Shown here: positions 10,627-22,565 of the stretch, piece after piece
Layout of the letters: every line of letters starts with the position of its first letter
How positions within the stretch are numbered: the first letter of the stretch is position 1
Assembly: GCF_001625215.2 (NCBI RefSeq)
Contig: NC_030383.2
Coordinates: forward strand, 48,666,380 to 48,730,379
Reading direction: 5' to 3'
DNA: 64,000 nucleotides
DNA from: Daucus carota subsp. sativus
Taxonomy: Eukaryota > Streptophyta > Magnoliopsida > Apiales > Apiaceae
Made by a program: the position numbers and the translations under genes
The notes under the pieces: generated by a model
What the model was told of the DNA's origin: nothing
What the model saw: only the letters and a program-made list of their open reading frames with translations
The model's database searches: none

Positions 10627-11079
10627 GGTCGTTTTGTTCATGAGTATCTGGAGCTATGAGATATGTCCATTCCACACTCATACTTGTTGTTTGGTTGGAA
10701 AAATAAAATAAAATTTCAAACCCATACTTTAAACCCGAAGGTATGGGTTTTTCATACCAAAGTGGGGTGGTGAGTATGAGATGGAGGTATAAGATGCATT
10801 ATTTTTTATTTTTTTTGTCTCTATTTAAGTAATGAAATATTATTGTTTGATACAAAATTAAATTAATGATGCGTCGAGGAGTTGAGGTGATCATAATTTA
10901 AGTAATTTTTTTAAATCAATATAAATTTATAACTTATTTTTTACAAAAATCGTATGCATATTGATCCCAGCATTCAACCAAAACATGATATCATATATGA
11001 TACCTCAAACCCATACCAACTTAACCTTAACCCGATTCCTCATTTCAACCTCATATCATTCCTCGAACCAAACGATCCC
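10627..11079. repeat. Probable MITE with ends related to (g)tcgttt(g/t)gttc
   Basis: The left end, ggtcgttttgttcatgag, is mirrored by gaaccaaacgatccc at the right (11065-11079). Subterminal motifs (gagtatgag, catatcattcc) are also inverted. The interior is AT-rich without coding potential. I did not find a convincing target duplication, so the class (hAT, PIF or MULE) is open. Confidence 0.45.
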
Positions 11080-11890
11080 GAGAATTCTTTTCAAGCTGGT
11101 TACAGCATACATTTTGCTCAAAGAAAATTATATCTGTTTTAAATAATACTATTAAATACTCTCCACCAAGATTCCACATCTTTCTTCTTCTGGAGGACTA
11201 AGAACTCAGCGACTCCTCAAGAACTCCGATGTGATATGTCCTTGAATAAAACAAAGGAGTTCTTGATGATAATTAAAATGTCATATGTATGAAATACTAG
11301 AGTTCAATAATAACTGATTTGAATTAACTCGTTTATAGATAGAAATGTGAAAAGATTAAAAACGTCGAGAAGATGTTGGAGTTCAATCCCAGCTTGAGGA
11401 TTGCACGCTCAGTCATCTTACAACTTATTACACCAGTTTAAATTCAGAAATTAATTGAAGTCACCGACTTAAAATTTAAGCAAATAAGCTCCAAATCACA
11501 TTACTCCTTACAAGTTTTAAAACAAAAGCTCATATTTTCAACTCCTTACAAGTTTTTTTTGCCTTTAACACAAACGAGTTAAAAAAAAATAGAAACCGAT
11601 TTCGTATAAAAAAAACCGAAAGTGGGTCTTGCCAAACAGACACTTCTTGACACAAATAAAATTGAACTCTCTTAAATGGAAAAGGAGGGGGCTCAAGGCT
11701 AAATTAACTTGCAATTCAAGTTAATCATCCAACCCTTTCCATAAGCATGACTAAATTATACTCCTAGGTTATCGATATTATGACAAAATTATACTCTAAA
11801 TTATTGATCACTTGATATTACGATCAATGATATGATAAGTAAATTGAAAACAGCATATGGTTGATTGAATTGACTCACGTGACAAAGATG
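11080..11890. other. Intergenic DNA, AT-rich
   Basis: No coding exon seen. The stretch at 11560-11640, ending gccaaacagacac, looks like one end of an AT-rich hAT-type MITE, but I could not pair it. Confidence 0.45.
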
Positions 11891-11898
11891 AGCACTCG

Positions 11899-12785
11899 TA
11901 GGCCTGTTCGCGAACCGAGCTGTTCGCGAACAAGCTCGTGTTCGGCTCGTTAAGAACTCGTTCGGCTCGGTTCGTTTATAAAATCGAGCTCGAGCTCGAA
12001 CTCGAAAATCTGTTCGTTAAGCAAAACGATCTCGAGCCGAGTTTCAGTATGTTCGGCTCGAGCTCGGCTCGTGTTCGGCTCGATCTCGTTCGGCTCGAAC
12101 TCGCTCGTTAAAAGCTCGATAAATTATGAATTGTACCCAGAATATTTTTATAATACTATACCTTTCTAACTTCTGGACTTAGCCGTTTAGGATATCATCT
12201 CAAGATTTAGAGAAGAAAGATACAATCATCCTCTATATCAACGCACTTACTTGCTTCCATGCTTCCAGATCGCTAAGTGTGTTAGTCAAATGCTTCCAGA
12301 TGCATTCCATTAACACCCTCCAGATCATAGTAGTTTGGATTCTGGGTAAACCTCCTGTACAAGAATGTCCGACTGAGGTTATTTGGCTTGCTTGTAGTGA
12401 CGTGAACCACCACCTGGTTTTTGAATCTGAGATTGGTTTTGGGGATATAAGAACTACGGATTAAGAGATTAGGGAACGAATGAACCCCTGAGTATAGTAT
12501 ATGTTTAGGTTTTTTGATTGTTGGGCTGGGGTTTTTTTGGGCTGGGCTAATGTTATGTGTAATTGTTGTATTTTAACGAGCTGTTCGATAACACAACAAG
12601 CTCGACTCGGCTCGAATTTGTTCGCGAACAAGCTCGTGTTCGGCTCGTGAGGTAACGAACTCGAGCTCGAACATGTTTTTTTGTTCGGTAAGAAAGCTCG
12701 GCTCGGCTCGGTTCGTCAGAGAAAAAATAAAAACTCGGCTCGTTTACGTCAAAACTCGGCTCGACTCGGTTCGTGAACAGCTCTA
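11899..12785. mobile_element. Non-autonomous hAT-type element rich in gctcg/ttcgg motifs
   Basis: An 8-bp direct repeat, agcactcg, flanks it at 11891-11898 and 12786-12793. The ends are inverted: tag(g/a)(c/g)ctgttcgcgaaccg. About 220 bp at each end is made of permuted gctcg, ttcgg, gaact and cgagc words (11905-12120; 12575-12783), giving extensive self-complementarity. The middle (about 12130-12560) is unique and includes a short open frame without recognisable domain. The 8-bp duplication and the TAG(A/G) start fit the hAT superfamily. It ends about 95 bp before the G-box of the CCT-motif gene. Confidence 0.8.
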
Positions 12786-12880
12786 AGCACTCGAAATAAT
12801 TCCAACATCTCCATTTCACCCCCACTATACTCCAATCCAAAACCTAAAACGAAATCTTCCCTCACCCAATCCCATCTCTC

Positions 12881-12903
12881 CACGTGTCGATAAGGCTATA
12901 TAT
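12881..12903 (+). promoter_or_regulatory. Core promoter of CCT gene: G-box, I-box, TATA
   Basis: CACGTG at 12881-12886, GATAAG at 12889-12894 and a TATA box (ctatatatta, about 12895-12904) lie within 25 bp. The ATG is at 13048. G-box plus I-box close to a TATA is typical of light-responsive plant promoters; regulation here is inferred. Confidence 0.6.
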
Positions 12904-13047
12904 TACCCCTCTCTCATCCCAAAAAAGTTCATCAACACTGTACTAACTTTTTTCACAACGTACTCCATCCCGTGCATATACACACACCAAAACAACAAAA
13001 CACACATTACAATTTACACCTCTACACACACCTATACATACAACAAA

Positions 13048-15158
13048 ATGCGCAAGAGCAAGAAGCGCAACACTCCAACACTCAGTAATATAGCTGCAGC
13101 TCGCAAATCGAGATCGAAGACACGTAAGCCGAAGTTCTTGTCTCTCCGCCTCCAGCTCTCGCCGGAAACCACCTCCGACATGGCGGAGACCGACCGGCGC
13201 CACCAGCTCGACTTGTTCCCTCTCCACCCGGAGAATCTGGTGGATGATAAAGACAGTCATGAAGACAACAACGTGGCGTATTTCTTCTCGTCGGTGGACA
13301 ACGGCGGCGCCGCCACGCTGACGGGGCTGCTGGGGGCCAACACGTCGTCGTCGGGATGCGACGGGGACCAGACGGCGGAGTTCTCGCCGGAGAGCCTGTA
13401 CGGGGGGCAGGACAGCGAGGAGGTGGAGCAGCTGGTGCGGACGGCGATGAGGAAGCAGAGTAGAGAGGAGAGTAGTGAGGAGAAGTGGGTGAGTTGCTGT
13501 AGTGAAACGAAGCCTGTTCTTAGTGAGAAGAAGAGATTGGCTTTGAAGCTTGATTATCAGGAGATCATGGATGCTTGGTCTGATAAGGGCCCACTTATTG
13601 TTAATGTTGAATCGGCTTCGGGTTCGCAGGTCGTGCCTGATCTTCTTCATGATGATCTCTTTGTCAATCCGTCCATCAATGTGAGTCCTTCGCTCCTTGA
13701 TTTGCGTGCATTATTCTCCTACATTGTTTATCGGTTTTTTTCCGCATGCTAAGTACCGAATTTTAATTGACTCCTATTTTCTGGAAAAGATAGATCCCCG
13801 CATGTATCGATCAAAATACATAGAATTCAATTCTTAGCGGGTGTCATGGACGCATATACTGACTGTTTATAGTATTATTTTTCGCAAATTAATACAATAT
13901 TATACTATTAAAGCCGAACATGAATAAATCTTAAACTAGTCGACCGTATATAATTAAATCAAATACTAAAATTCTACTAAATTATGAAATCGGTTGAAAT
14001 TGTTGATTCTTAATAATCAACATTTTTAGGTTTTGGACATGCAAATCGAAACATTCTTTGGCATAGAAACTTTATGTTGTGGATTGATTTTAGGAGTCGA
14101 GATAATAATATGAGCATATGGAATTCTGAATCTGGGCACTGAATTATCTGTATTTAAACAGTGACCAGTGGTTTCACCCCAAGAGGAAAGGAGGGAAGGA
14201 AAAAGAAAAAAAAATGAAGGAGAAATAATTGGTCTGATGATAAATCTGGACCTGTCTAAAGTGTGCAGAGTGGTGGAGTGTAGGGTTTATATGTAGAACT
14301 AGTGAAAAAATTATTACTATTGAATATTACTTAGTAGTAGTAACATTTAGCCATTGATTGTTTAGTTTGGATGTTAGTGTGGACTATGGAGATGGGTAGG
14401 CTCCATCTGAACTTTTATCAGCTTAAGGGGGGACCTTAACCACATAAAGTCCTTACCTAGCAGTCCTTTTTCTTGCAGTTGGCCAGCTCATGTTGGCCAT
14501 GAATTCTGTAGGTCGCACTAGTACTTATTGGCATTAGATCTGAGTTCTAGAGTAATCTTCCTCAGTATCTAAGTAATAAGATTAAAAGGCAATTAAAAAA
14601 AAACATTTCACTGCGGTGAAATTCATTCCGCTAACCAGACACTGTAATATTACAGCGGACCAACATTTTGTTAGAATATACGAGCAAGTCTGACAGGTTA
14701 CCTGTCTCATCACCTATTAATAACGCAAACCGGGGATTGCAGTCATGGGATTTTACCTTTGCTAGGCTGTATTTGTAGGAAATTGTTGAATGAATTGATG
14801 CAGAATTAACTTAAAATTGAAATGTACAGGGATGGGGTAGTAGTGGAGCGCTATGGAGTGTTCCTGAAATGAGCGGAAGCAATAGTAATGGCTGCATCAA
14901 AGTAGAGGAAGTGCACACAGAAGATTGGAAAATAGGGAGAAGAGAAGCCAGTGTATTGAGATACAGAGAAAAGAGACAGAACAGACTGTTCTCCAAAAAA
15001 ATTCGCTATGAAGTTCGTAAGCTTAATGCTGAAAAACGCCCTCGGATTAAGGTAATAATCTTCCCCATCTCTCATAATTCGAGTTGTGAAACATCACGTT
15101 CTTAATCCATCCTGTGTTTATTATTCAGGGGCGATTTGTGAAGAGGATTGAGAAATAG
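13048..15158 (+). CDS. CCT-motif transcriptional regulator, CIA2/ASML2-like
   Basis: Three exons, 13048-13680, 14830-15051 and 15129-15158, all phase 0, give 294 residues. The last two exons encode the CCT motif: [20 protein letters not shown], then [20 protein letters not shown] and VKR, a basic DNA- and partner-binding module. The N-terminus is basic ([28 protein letters not shown]) and could be a nuclear or plastid signal. The middle has a conserved [19 protein letters not shown] segment seen in CIA2-type CCT proteins, which in Arabidopsis raise transcription of plastid import and ribosomal protein genes. There is no B-box or response-regulator domain, so it is a CMF-type protein. Intron 1 is 1.15 kb. 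The exact orthologue (CIA2, CIL or ASML2) is not certain. Confidence 0.85.
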
Positions 15159-15815
15159 AAAAATTAAGATACTGGTACAGAGAGTATGTTTTGTGTTACT
15201 GTGTGGTTCTCTCTTGTGACATTGTAAAGTCTGCAATGTGATGAATGAGCATGAACGGTTGTGCACCAAAGAATGATTTATGGGCAAAGGGCTAAAAGGG
15301 AGGTTTATAATTGAAATAAGAGAGATGGTAAGATCATAATACTAGCATTGTGTTATGTTTGGTCAAACTGTATATGCTCTTCTAGGTGTGTGAATTTGCT
15401 ATAAAAAAGATGGAATAATTGACTGAATTGTAATACAGTGAGTCAAGAAAGGCTGTTGAAACAGGCGAACAAGAAACAAGCCATGCATGATGCATTAATA
15501 GTTTCGTCGGTATGGCAGTGGCAGTGAGTGAATAAGAGTGGGTCACAAGATACTGTTGTGTCTGAAAGAGACAGGGATGTCACATGGATTCTACATAATT
15601 CTGGAAGATGATCACTTTTTCTTTATTACCCCTATAGTATGATAAGATGCTCGTGGTATTATTAAAGCAGAATTTCATCTTCATGGACAAAAATTCTAAA
15701 AGTATTAATACATAATATAAAGATATGATAAAAGTTATTAGATTTAATAATATTAATGCAGAATAACTAGGGTTCTCCTGAGGAGAAAAATAATAATAAT
15801 TAGGATTTTCTCTAG
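15159..15815. other. Intergenic DNA and 3' region of the CCT gene
   Basis: No coding exon recognised; the first few hundred bases probably hold the 3' UTR. Confidence 0.5.
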
Positions 15816-15819
15816 AATC

Positions 15820-16498
15820 TTGATTTATATGTTTAGTTTTCTGAGACGGGAATTGCACCTAAATTTGGTGAAAAATATGCTGAAAAGAGAAGAAAACATG
15901 TCGGTGAATGTGGAGAAGAAGATGTTACTTTATCAGTTGAACAATTTTTTTAAAGTGAATTACTTCATATGCTTGATAGATCATGTCGATGCATCACTTC
16001 AATTCAGTTTTGAACAATTTCAAATATATAAGCTGTTTTGGATTTTTATATAATTTAACAAAGTTAAAGTATTTAAGTAACGATAGTCTTAAAGTCTTTT
16101 ACATCAATTTTGAAGAATTTTAAAGAATGATTTTGTTTCTGATATTGATGGAAATGTTATGTTTCTTAAGTGAATTTTAAGAGAATGCTTAACTATAGAA
16201 AAAGTGATTGATATGCTGAATTATCAAAAAAGCATGAAAGGTTGCTATCCTGCTGTCACATGTCACAATTTTTTACAGAATACTGATAACCATCCCGGTC
16301 ACCGTGATGAATGCAGAACGAAGTTTTTCCAAGTTAAAATTGATCAATTCGTATCTCCGTTTTAGTATGTCATAAAAGCGGTTGAATGAGTTAGTTATGA
16401 TATCAATCGAGAATGATATATTTGTAAATTCTAATTTTAAAAGCTTGCTTCATGATTTTGCTAGCAAAAATATACGAAGGATAACTTTTAAAGCTTGA
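15820..16498 (+). pseudogene. hAT transposase remnant (TTF-type zinc finger family)
   Basis: Translation across frames gives C-terminal pieces of a plant hAT transposase of the TTF-type zinc finger/ZMYM1-like family. A segment with KVNYFICLIDHVDASLQF and FEQFQIYKLF lies at about 15950-16050. The hAT dimerisation signature IPVTVMNAERSFSKLKLI lies at about 16290-16345, followed by LNELVMISIE and HDFASKNIRR to TGA 16496-16498. It has an in-frame TAA at 16373-16375 and other shifts, and nothing N-terminal was found. It is a decayed fragment unable to make transposase. Terminal inverted repeats were not found. Confidence 0.75.
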
Positions 16499-18400
16499 AT
16501 TATTACATGAGACAAAAAATTTATGACCACATAGAATATCTTATAAGTCAGGATCGGTCCTCTATTTAGTCAACGAGATTTATGAGGGTAAGGGAGTACG
16601 TGAACAAGGAAAATATTATATCCAGAACATTTTTGTTATTTCCAGAGCAAAAGAGGAATGAAAAGACAAAACTGTCTCCTACATACATAATTAACCGTCC
16701 TTGAAAAAAATTAGTTCAAGAATAATTTGATCATTTTCAAGAAAAAATAATTTGAACATTCCATGTTTTATTGCTCTGGAAGTTAAAAAATGGACTCAGA
16801 AAATAACATTTTTCTAAACGAAATGCACGTTGTTCTCAATAGGCCCATGGGTTATAGCAACATGCTTGTAGGCCGACACTCGTGCCAGTTCCCACATGGA
16901 CAAAGTGCGCTTTGGTGATCTTAAACTTCAAATGGTTCTGCAAATACTTATACCAGAGTTATACGGTACCTTTTTGGGTAAGACTTGGTTTTGGGCTTTG
17001 ATTTACGAGTAAGAGTCAATGTATTGATGCATGCAGCGTGACAGAAGGGCCAATTTCTGTTCGATGAGTACGAGTTCAAGAAGTTGAAAATTTTAGATTT
17101 TATTAGATATAATTTAAAATATATATTTTTTAAATTTTATTTTATAAAAATATATAGGATCATTTTAAATGATAATCTATAATATTCTATTATCATATGA
17201 ATAATTTTTATACCTAATAAATTATCAATATCGAAAAAATTTCAAATACATAAACTAAAAATTAATTATCACTCATTAATAAATTATAATATTATTTATA
17301 AGCAAGAAATACTTGTTTTAAAATAATCTAAACGACCATACACGAGAATGTATACAATCGTCCATTTTGTCAGCACGAAACCGGATTAAACCGAACTAAT
17401 TGAAAACATACGAAATAATCAAGTCTACCCCAAAATGTGTGTGTTTTAAGTTTTAACCAAACCAAAGAATGCAACCAACACAAACACAACTCTTCTCTAG
17501 AATTAAAGACTAAAAGTGATCGTTCGGTTGATAATGGAAAGTTATTTCCAATATTATTTGAATTTACTGGAGAAATTATAATAAACAGGAGTTGACATTT
17601 ATGTTTGGTTGATATATAATTTTTTAAATTCCTTATACAAAGTGCAAGTAACCCGGGGAGGTATAACTTTACATGTTTTGTGGGTATTCAGTATTCACAC
17701 ATCCATGAAAATTACACTTCCTTTGTTTTGTCAAACAAACAATTTCAATTTTACATATATTTCAAAAATTTCAACTTCCTAAATGTGTACATGTTAATAA
17801 AACGACCTCTGGGACTAGGGGTCGAAAATATAAACTGTTGGACGCATGAGCATAAATAGATTCTTGCGACAAACTTGCTTGTCAGCTTCATTTGATAAAC
17901 AACATATTTCTCAAATTAATTTAACAAGTAACATCCTCCTGTTATATTTTATCTAGATGTGACTGTTCGGCTAAATTTATAGTTCAGAAGTAAGGGTTCA
18001 ATTCTGAAAAAAAATATATATGAAACTCTATTTTTTTACTGAAACGTGACTTTATTTTTTTCACATAATGAATATTAAACACTTCTTTAATAATTATATT
18101 CAAAAAAAATTATAAAAATATGGGTTTTTTTAAAAAATAAGCTCTTGATAAGTACTTAAGTGCCGATGAATACGCTAGAAAATTCGCATTAAATATTGAG
18201 TTAGAAATGCATCAACCAACATACCTATTATTAACAAATTGGCAGCACAGCAGGAACGGAATCAGAACCTCCACATCCTCCAAAAGCATATAAAAAACCC
18301 TGTTGGCAACATATCTATCTGTCAATCCAAGTAAAAGCAAGATGCATCCATGGTGTTCTTGGCTCTTGTACTGGAGCATGCGCTTGTGGTCCTCACTTCT
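16499..18400. other. Intergenic DNA
   Basis: AT-rich with no coding exon I can support. A weak MITE-like pair (cgttcggttg near 17521; cgacctctggg near 17804) is not convincing. Confidence 0.5.
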
Positions 18401-18415
18401 CCTATTTAGTCTTTT

Positions 18416-18706
18416 TTACATCTGTTGATGCTTCACCTTTTGCATTGCCCTACTTGGAGTATTATAACTCACAACTTTTGAGATGTCCCGGCTCTTTCTT
18501 CTACTCATTTGAGTCGTTTGTCGATACCATTGTTTATGTGCACGCGTGGGTTCGAAAGCTTCGGGTATCACACACACTTTCCATTTCTTTAGAATTAATG
18601 GCGTTTCATGATTTTTGGTAGTTGTAGCTTCTTCGATCTTATCTATCTGTCTTTCTTGTTCATCGATATGCCAAAGTTTGTTCACTACGTTCGACCAAGC
18701 TGCCAA
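18416..18706 (-). CDS. Hypothetical 96-residue ORF
   Basis: An ATG-started ORF on the minus strand with a basic composition (MSRRKSRDISKVV near the C-terminus) and no domain I recognise. It has no visible neighbouring exons or promoter signal. It may be a chance ORF or an exon of a decayed gene. Confidence 0.2.
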   Translation of the reverse strand: MAAWSNVVNKLWHIDEQERQIDKIEEATTTKNHETPLILKKWKVCVIPEAFEPTRAHKQWYRQTTQMSRRKSRDISKVVSYNTPSRAMQKVKHQQM

Positions 18707-18709
18707 ACA

Positions 18710-19466
18710 TGATACAACAAAGTTTCGTAATTTCTTTTAAGCACAATACTCCAGATATTATGACGCAGAAGTGGAAGGTCCGTGGTTCTAATAAATGAGT
18801 TCATTCAATAATAAAATATCATACCCCGACAAAAAGATAAATAATAAAAAGTCATACGACATTTATATAAACAGTCGCGTCGAACAAATAAAACAGAGAA
18901 ACAATCACCGATTTATCTATTATTCTTGGAGATAAAATCACGCGATTTGTCAAAAATGATATACACATGCTTCTTCACTTTCGTTTCCGTATAATTAGTT
19001 TAAACTATCAACTGAGAATGCAATCTCCTAACAACTTTTATTACTAAATCAAATACTATCATACTCACACAAACGGTGAGAAAATAACAAAAATCACATA
19101 AACAGTCAGATCGACAACAAAAAAAACCAAATCCACACGTGACAAACTAGTAACCTTAGACTTATAAATGCCTAAATGAAATACTAGCTAATTAAACGAA
19201 AACAATCTTTAGATCGGGAGAAGAAATCCACAAAAACAAGATAACTCAGACCATTTTCGAGAACAAAATCACTAACGAGAAATCCGCAAAACTTAAAAAA
19301 AAAACGGACTAGTCTTGCCTAACAAGAATTTTTTTTTTGGAATTTACCTAATTGTTTTATGTGACAAATATCACAATATTCATATTTGATTCTATTTAAC
19401 ACTAGAAATTTGCTATTTTTCATTCATATTTCACTCTTATATGATTGTTACTATATTATAGATTAT
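18710..19466. other. Intergenic DNA
   Basis: AT-rich; no gene or clear transposon end seen. Confidence 0.5.
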
Positions 19467-19631
19467 AACTCCGCTTTTAACACTTTTTTTTTTTTTAAAA
19501 CCAATGGAAATTTTTATTCAATCAAAGCAGTATCATACATAATATTCTCCAACACTAATTGTGGAGAAGACAAGAAATCAACGAAACAACCAATTTCACA
19601 AGGAACAAGGAACTCCGCTTTTAACACTTTT
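19467..19631 (-). mobile_element. 5'-truncated retrotransposed fragment, minus orientation
   Basis: A perfect 21-bp direct repeat starting aactccgctttt occurs at 19467-19487 and 19611-19631. The 123 bp between (19488-19610) starts with a poly(T) run. Read on the minus strand it ends in a poly(A)-signal-like AATAAAA and then poly(A). This is the hallmark of a short target-primed insertion, probably a LINE 3' end. The minus-strand frame (CFVDFLSSPQLVLENIMYD) could be the tail of an ORF2 but is too short to classify. Confidence 0.75.
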
Positions 19632-20339
19632 AATATTTCTATTGGATCTGAGAATATTCTACACAATTGAACATAAGAAAATGATACAATAATATTTAGG
19701 GAGTAAATGAATAGTGTCACAGGCAGAACATGCTGCTTCCCAATAGTCCAAGTATTTGTGCTAAAGTATATTTTTATCGCAAATATTTCATCAAAACTTA
19801 AAATTTGTGATTTAACCAACCATAACTAGTAGTTGGTGCACGAGGATTGTCCACTTTCTCCTGTTAATTAGGTTACCTAATTACTGCAACTGAATTTCAT
19901 TTGTGTTTGGTCAATTTATTTTCATGATTTATATATTCAAGTAAACGAATCTAAAGAGAGATTAGTGGTTATACCCTCTCAATTTAATTTCATTTTATTC
20001 ACCAATAACTAAGTAAAACTATTGTTAATTTGCAAACAACCATTCACGAGATCATTTGAACTGGGATAAAACGACTTCATTGAAAGCTAATAAGATAATT
20101 AAGTTTATAAACATAGCGATTAGCCGAATTAATCAAAATGAAGCGACTCGCAACACCTTGATTAATAAACATAAACATCAAATATAATACATCAATCCAA
20201 CTTCAATTAATCTACCCACTTAAACTAATTAGAGAATCTTGGATCTTTTTCCCAGCTTCTTTTTGGTAATTAAGATAAGAAGCTAGGCATGGTTAGTAGA
20301 TAAAGACAAATAAGCATAATTAGTTATGAGCCTCCATGA
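19632..20339. other. Intergenic DNA
   Basis: No gene seen; the end next to 20340 probably holds the 3' UTR of the minus-strand ubiquitin-like gene. Confidence 0.5.
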
Positions 20340-21116
20340 TTAGACAGTAATGGTCCGAAAAGCCGGTGGAGGCCCGATGGGTCGTACCCGACCCGTCAAC
20401 CCGAGAAGAAGCTTCTTCTCCTTGATAGCCGGGTCTTCTAGTAACAACACTTTGTCCTTGTCTCTCACTCCCACCATGTGAAGATGGTCTTCATCTTCTC
20501 TCTCTTTTCCTTTGAACAAGATTCTCTGCTCCTTTGGCTCCAAACTTGTAATTACCGCTAATATCATCTTTAATTCCCCTGTTAAAAAACATTAAAAATA
20601 AGTCAGCTTTAATCATCACTAGCAGGTGAGTGCTCGTAAACTATAACAAGATTTGAACTCTCGACCTCTCGTAAAAATATCAAAAGTGTAATAAAGTGGA
20701 AGAAGAGTTAACTAACTAGAAGTAGTATTCTCAACTTCTTGTTAACTTTTTACAGGAACAATACAAAAAAATATTTCTGATTTATTAGTCCAGAAGTCGG
20801 GTTTTTGAACCCGACCAAACACCTCCAGAGAGATAGTGGACTTACCAAAAGTGGAAGTGGATTGGATAGAAATATCGTGACACTGAGAAACGGTGGAGAC
20901 TTTAACGATAATAATGCCTTCACCGGAGCTATCAGATGATGCACAAGAAGATTCTCTCTTTTGCACAAGCATGCCACCGGGACGGAGCTCCCATTTGATT
21001 TCACCGACAGGAATGGAAGCGGCGCCACCTTTGCCGCTGTTGCTACCGCCGTTGTCGCCGCCGCGCAGCTTGGAGGAGTTGCTTCTGAAGAATCTCTTTG
21101 ATCTGAGCTTGATCAT
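20340..21116 (-). CDS. Ubiquitin-like protein related to plant BAG proteins, without BAG domain
   Basis: Two exons on the minus strand, 21116-20846 and 20578-20340 (phase-1 intron), give 169 residues. The start is MIKLRSKRFF. A conserved IKWELRPGGMLVQKR block precedes a ubiquitin-like domain (about residues 65-150) with VSQCHDISIQSTSTFGELK, LEPKEQRILFKGKERED, then HLHMVGVRDKDKVLLLED. Plant BAG1-4 co-chaperones share this N-terminal half, then carry a BAG helix bundle that binds Hsp70. Here the protein stops after a short tail ending FRTITV. Short ubiquitin-like-only relatives exist in Arabidopsis, so the shortness looks natural rather than a truncation. It likely acts in chaperone or proteasome contacts, but the function is unproven. 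Confidence 0.85.
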
Positions 21117-21195
21117 CTTTTGATGTGTTTTGTAAGTCTGAAAAGCTGAGAGTTGAGAGGAGGGAGTTGATATGATGGTGGAGGATGGTACACAA

Positions 21196-21203
21196 TTATA
21201 TAG
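21196..21203 (-). promoter_or_regulatory. TATA box of the ubiquitin-like gene
   Basis: CTATATAA on the minus strand, 80 nt upstream of the ATG at 21116; spacing fits a short 5' UTR. Confidence 0.5.
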
Positions 21204-21299
21204 GAGTTGTGACATGCGTAAACGACAATACATGGTGCCGATAAAATAGTTAATTATCTTGAATCTAAATAATGTCAATAATAATATTTTTAAATCCAA

Positions 21300-22563
21300 A
21301 TTATCAGTTCCAAATTTTTTTGTGTTATTTGATTTTTGTATTTAAAATAACAAATTTTAACTATCATTTATTTTTATCATTTAATAATTTACATGATGTG
21401 AAATATATATATATATATATTAAAACAGATAAAATATGCTTTTTAGTGGTATAACTTTTCTAACATTCATTTATATTTTAGGTGTAATACAGATCAAAAT
21501 TGCAATATGACAGATTATAATTTAATTAATTTGATAAAAAAATCTAATAAGATTTGGAAAACACAATACAATGTGCCTGTTTTGTCAAGACTATTTTCGA
21601 ATTTTTCGGGTTAGAAACAGTGTTATACTTTTTTTGAGCCGATCGTATAAAAAAATGAGATACCACTAATAAAAATTGAAAATGCTGGGTTTTTTTTCTC
21701 AAAACTTCTGCTTCTCGAAGAAACCCGTTTAATCACTTATAATTCCTAATTTATTTTTTATTTCTAGTCTTTTTTTTTTATTTTAAGAAAACACACTTTT
21801 TTTCAATTTAGCTTGTTTAAATATAGAAGAAGTTAAACGAGAGGTAGTGCGTTAAAATAAGAAAAGATATTGAGAAAAGAGAGGAAGATATGAATAAGAT
21901 AGGGGGGCCACATGGGGGCTAAGGTTTTGTTGTGCTGATTTCATGGGGGCTCATGCACATGGGGGAGGGAGAAGGCGACTGTTAATAGTATTGTTTTGAT
22001 TAAACACGCTTTGCTTGATTAAAGGCCCTAAAAGCATTGTCGGCTGGTCGTTTACCTCTTTCTTAATTTTTCTATCAATTTGCAGGACTCCTGCATATAC
22101 TACTGCTGCAACTTTTATGGACTTCTCATGGTTCACACTAATGCTTCCTTAACTTGTTAATCTGTCCGTTTATTTGGTTGATTATACAACTGTTATACAT
22201 TAAAATTAGTGATTTACGTGATAAGATCTGTCGTTTATAATTTTTTGATTTATTAAAAAATTCTCTATTACTTCTTAATTTTATTGATTGCAATACAGTT
22301 TAACTAAAACTATCTAATTTATTGAATAAAATTATGACAAATCTATTATCTATTATATATCTAATAGATATATAATAGATATATATCTATTATAAAATTA
22401 ATTCGTTGAGACGAAACTACCCTCGCTCACTATACATATATATTCATAAATAGTGAGGCTATTATTGACTTTTTAATTCAACATATTTATTAGACATTAA
22501 TGTCTCTTCATTAATATACATTAATTACTTTATAATTAAAACTCCAATATACATATAAGTATA
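21300..22563. other. Intergenic AT-rich DNA
   Basis: No gene seen. A short (TA)n tract lies at 21403-21420, and an AT-only palindrome of tctattata words at about 22345-22395. Confidence 0.5.
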
Positions 22564-22565
22564 TA

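Noticed and set aside
12943-13650. Long minus-strand open frame opposite the CCT gene
   Set aside because: Shadow of the GC-rich first exon; low-complexity Arg/Leu-rich product with no homology I can see.
13048-13752. Single-exon protein of 234 residues for the CCT gene
   Set aside because: The frame past 13680 runs into a GTGAGT donor and unrelated residues; splicing to 14830 restores the CCT motif.
18416-18706. A confident protein-coding gene
   Set aside because: There is only one short ORF, with no domain, splice partners or promoter signal; kept as a low-confidence entry.
20620-20680. tRNA gene or SINE on the minus strand
   Set aside because: Contains a box-B-like ggtcgagagttcaaatc but no box A at proper spacing and no cloverleaf.
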